A stretch of 64,000 bases of DNA from Mycobacterium pinniadriaticum (GTDB lineage Bacteria; Actinomycetota; Actinomycetes; Mycobacteriales; Mycobacteriaceae): contig NZ_JAPJDO010000002.1 in assembly GCF_026242045.1 (NCBI RefSeq), positions 62,001-126,000 of the forward strand, read 5' to 3'. Both the position numbers and the translations under genes were made by a program. A model generated the notes under the pieces. It made no database searches. It was not told the DNA's origin and saw nothing but the letters and a program-made list of their open reading frames with translations. This document shows, in pieces, positions 62,125 through 64,000 of the stretch. Numbering within the stretch: position 1 is the stretch's first letter; each line of letters begins with the position of its first letter.

Positions 62125-63366
62125 TCACCGGACGAACGCCGGGATCCGTTTGATCCCGTGCACGAAGCTACTGAGCAGGTAGTCGGGTTCACCCAACTCG
62201 ACATCGACCCGGAACAGCAACTCCCGGAACAGGTTCCTCAGCTCGGTGCGAGCAAGCTGGTTGCCCAGGCAGAAGTGTGGACCACCGCCGCCGAAACCCA
62301 GGTGCGGATTCGGCGAGCGCGCCACGTCGAAGACCTCGGGCCGGTCGAACGCAGCCTCGTCCCGATTGGCCGAGCAGTAGAACAGCCCGACCTTGTCCCC
62401 GGCGCGCAGCTGTTGACCGGCCAGTTCGGTGTCCTCGGTGACGATCCGGGCGAACTGCAGCACCGGCGTGGCCCACCGGATGAACTCCTCGACCGCCGGG
62501 CCGATCCGGGCGTCGAAGTCCGCCATCAGCCACGCCCGCTGATCCGGGTTCGCCGCCAGCGCCAGCATGGCGTGTGATGTCGTCTGTTTGGTGGTGTCGT
62601 TGCCGGCCGAGGCGAGCAGGATCAGAAAGGCCCCGATTTCCTCGTCGGTCAGCCGGTGCCCGTCGACCTCGGCGTTCACGATGCTGGTCATCAAGTCGTC
62701 ACCGGGATGGCGGCGGCGAAATTTTGCCAGCTCGATCCCAGTACCGGCCAGCAGGAGCATCTCGTTGACGGTCGCTTCGGCCCGCTCCTCGATCGTGGAG
62801 TACTCGTCGTCGCTCATGGAGAACAGCTTCTCGGCGGCTTTGGCCACGGCCTCCCGCTCGGAGTTGGGCACTCCGAGCATCTCGGAGATCGTCATCATCG
62901 GCAGCCGCGCGGAGCAGGCGGCGACGAAGTCCACCTCACCGGCGCCGACCAGTTCGTCGACGACGGTGGCGGCGTTCTTGCGGACCTGCTCGTCGATCTG
63001 CGCGACGTGGCGCGGGGTGAAGGCGGAGCTGATCAGGCGGCGATACGTGGTGTGCTGCGGTGGGTCCATCATCAGGAAGAACGTCGCAATCCGCTGGATG
63101 TCGGCGGGCATCGGGTCCAACGCGATGCCCTGGGCCGAACTGAACAACTCGGGGTGCAGGCTGGCGTGGACGATGTCGGCGCGACGGGTCAACGCCCAGT
63201 ACCCGGGCTCCTCCATCGGGAACAGCGACGGAAACGGCTCGTGCCAGGTGAGGCCGTCGGTCGCCCGCAGCGCCGCGAAGGTCTGCTCGCGGACATCGAA
63301 CGGCTGGCCCCAGAATCGCCGCGATGTGATGTCGTGGGGGCTGTATTCACGTTGGTCCGCAGACAC
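62125..63366 (-). CDS. Cytochrome P450 (CYP125/CYP142-like sequence style)
   Basis: A 413-residue class I P450. I-helix ASAGNDTTKQTTSH, EXXR in VEEFIRWATP, heme loop FGGGGPHFCLGNQLARTELR. The GNDTTK style and the DPPQHTTYRRLISSAFTPR segment occur in mycobacterial P450s that hydroxylate sterols and terpenoids. It starts with GTG, divergent from the TetR at 63471, and is the first gene of the operon. Confidence 0.94.
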   Translation of the reverse strand: MSADQREYSPHDITSRRFWGQPFDVREQTFAALRATDGLTWHEPFPSLFPMEEPGYWALTRRADIVHASLHPELFSSAQGIALDPMPADIQRIATFFLMMDPPQHTTYRRLISSAFTPRHVAQIDEQVRKNAATVVDELVGAGEVDFVAACSARLPMMTISEMLGVPNSEREAVAKAAEKLFSMSDDEYSTIEERAEATVNEMLLLAGTGIELAKFRRRHPGDDLMTSIVNAEVDGHRLTDEEIGAFLILLASAGNDTTKQTTSHAMLALAANPDQRAWLMADFDARIGPAVEEFIRWATPVLQFARIVTEDTELAGQQLRAGDKVGLFYCSANRDEAAFDRPEVFDVARSPNPHLGFGGGGPHFCLGNQLARTELRNLFRELLFRVDVELGEPDYLLSSFVHGIKRIPAFVR

Positions 63367-63423
63367 GTGCCCAGCGTGACACTTTGCCCAGTATTTGTAA
63401 AGACAGTGTTTTCGGTCTCGGAT

Positions 63424-63442
63424 GTGTCAACGGACGTGACAC
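63424..63442. promoter_or_regulatory. Inverted repeat between the P450 operon and the divergent TetR
   Basis: GTGTCAACGGACGTGACAC has 6-base arms (GTGTCA/TGACAC) around 7 bases. A further GTGACAC half-site lies near 63374, upstream of the P450. Both are in the 104-base divergent region, where a TetR operator is expected. Confidence 0.65.
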
Positions 63443-63470
63443 TGCGGCCTCGACCTGTAATCCTGTACAC

Positions 63471-64000
63471 GTGAGCCAGGCGCCGGCAGGTAGCACCGCG
63501 ATACCCGACGAGGACGAGTCCTCCTCGCGGCGGCGCATCCTCAACGCCACCGCCGAGGTGCTGGCCCGCAACGGCCAGACCAAGCTGAGCCTGTCCGAGG
63601 TCGCGCTGCAGGCCGGTGTCTCCCGGCCCACGCTGTACCGCTGGTTCGCCTCCAAGTCCGAGTTGCTGGACGCGTTCGGCGCCTACGAACGCGAGATGTT
63701 CGACACCGGCATCAGCCGCGCCACCGCCGGGCTGCGCGGCACCGACAAGCTCGATGCGGCACTGCAGTTCATCGTGTCCTATCAGCAGACCTACTCCGGG
63801 GTGCGGCTCATCGACATCGAACCGGAGGTGGTCGTCGCCCAGCTGGCACGGATCCTGCCGGTGATGCGGTCCCGGCTTCAGCGGCTGCTGAGCGGGCCGA
63901 ACGCGGGACTCAAGGCGGCCACCGCCATCCGCGTCGCGGTGTCGCACTATGTGGTCCGCAGTGACGACGCCGACCAGTTCCTGGCTCAGCTGCGCCACGC
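63471..64000 (+). CDS. TetR-family regulator (cut by the window end)
   Basis: The first 176 codons of a TetR gene; the 3' end is outside the window. From the GTG at 63471 it reads VSQAPAGSTAIPDEDE, then the helix-turn-helix RRRILNATAEVLARNGQTKLSLSEVALQAGVSRPTLYRWFASKSELL. It is divergent from the P450/ferredoxin operon with an inverted repeat between, so it is its probable regulator. Confidence 0.9.
   Translation, partial: MSQAPAGSTAIPDEDESSSRRRILNATAEVLARNGQTKLSLSEVALQAGVSRPTLYRWFASKSELLDAFGAYEREMFDTGISRATAGLRGTDKLDAALQFIVSYQQTYSGVRLIDIEPEVVVAQLARILPVMRSRLQRLLSGPNAGLKAATAIRVAVSHYVVRSDDADQFLAQLRH

Overview
This window is a stretch of a high-GC actinobacterial chromosome, almost certainly from a fast-growing Mycobacterium (Mycolicibacterium). 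The evidence is the gene content: an MceA-type protein, the trehalose synthase/maltokinase pair, an EF-G-like FusA2, a CAR-type carboxylic acid reductase, several F420-type (luciferase-like and DDN-like) oxidoreductases, mycofactocin-type short-chain dehydrogenases, six cytochromes P450 counting all regions, and many TetR regulators. Starts are often GTG and many neighbouring genes overlap by 4 nt (ATGA or GTGA). No rRNA, tRNA, CRISPR array, insertion sequence or phage gene was seen. No gap between genes is longer than 300 bases.

Region by region. 0-6 kb: a metallo-beta-lactamase/DDN-like fusion, then a very large secreted modular cellulase (CBM2 and Calx-beta modules in an exact 638-bp tandem duplication, a GH5 domain and an unrecognised C-terminal domain). 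6-9 kb: a two-component system, and divergently an ApbE-type FMN transferase coupled to a small ferredoxin. 9-14 kb: maltokinase and TreS (trehalose to maltose 1-phosphate), a quinone oxidoreductase and a Gre-like factor. 14-18 kb: a complete four-gene ABC importer operon. 18-26 kb: a HugZ-like protein, a VOC protein, a CYP138/135-like P450 with a double palindromic operator, a TetR, an SGNH hydrolase, an orphan MceA, and a frameshifted F420-type oxidoreductase. 26-30 kb: a divergent TetR/MFS exporter pair with duplicated operators, and an acyl-CoA synthetase behind a perfect KstR-type box. 30-38 kb: SDRs, a deletion-damaged DUF4239 membrane protein, another LLM oxidoreductase, a membrane adenylate cyclase, FusA2, a thioesterase and an enoyl-CoA hydratase. 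38-41 kb: a TetR coupled to a molybdopterin oxidoreductase, as in M. tuberculosis Rv0196-Rv0197.

41-63.4 kb is the most notable part: a block of 19 genes in four transcription units plus TetR regulators, which looks like a catabolic or biotransformation cluster for a hydrophobic carbon source. Unit A (+, 41114-50050) is P450, SDR, unknown protein, mycofactocin-type SDR, enoyl-CoA hydratase, double-domain family III CoA-transferase, SDR and an APH-like kinase. Unit B (-, 57791-50030) is TetR, carboxylic acid reductase, amidohydrolase and two M24 (creatinase/prolidase-fold) proteins, one with intact and one with lost metal ligands. Unit C (+, 57885-59983) is an alpha/beta hydrolase coupled to a P450. 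Unit D (-, 63366-59985) is P450, 3Fe-4S ferredoxin, an unknown protein and P450, tightly overlapping. The parts allow a plausible route: hydroxylation by P450/ferredoxin, alcohol oxidation by SDRs, CoA transfer, hydration, C-C or C-N hydrolysis, and acid/aldehyde interconversion by CAR. The substrate cannot be read from the sequence. A TetR gene running off the right end is divergent from unit D.
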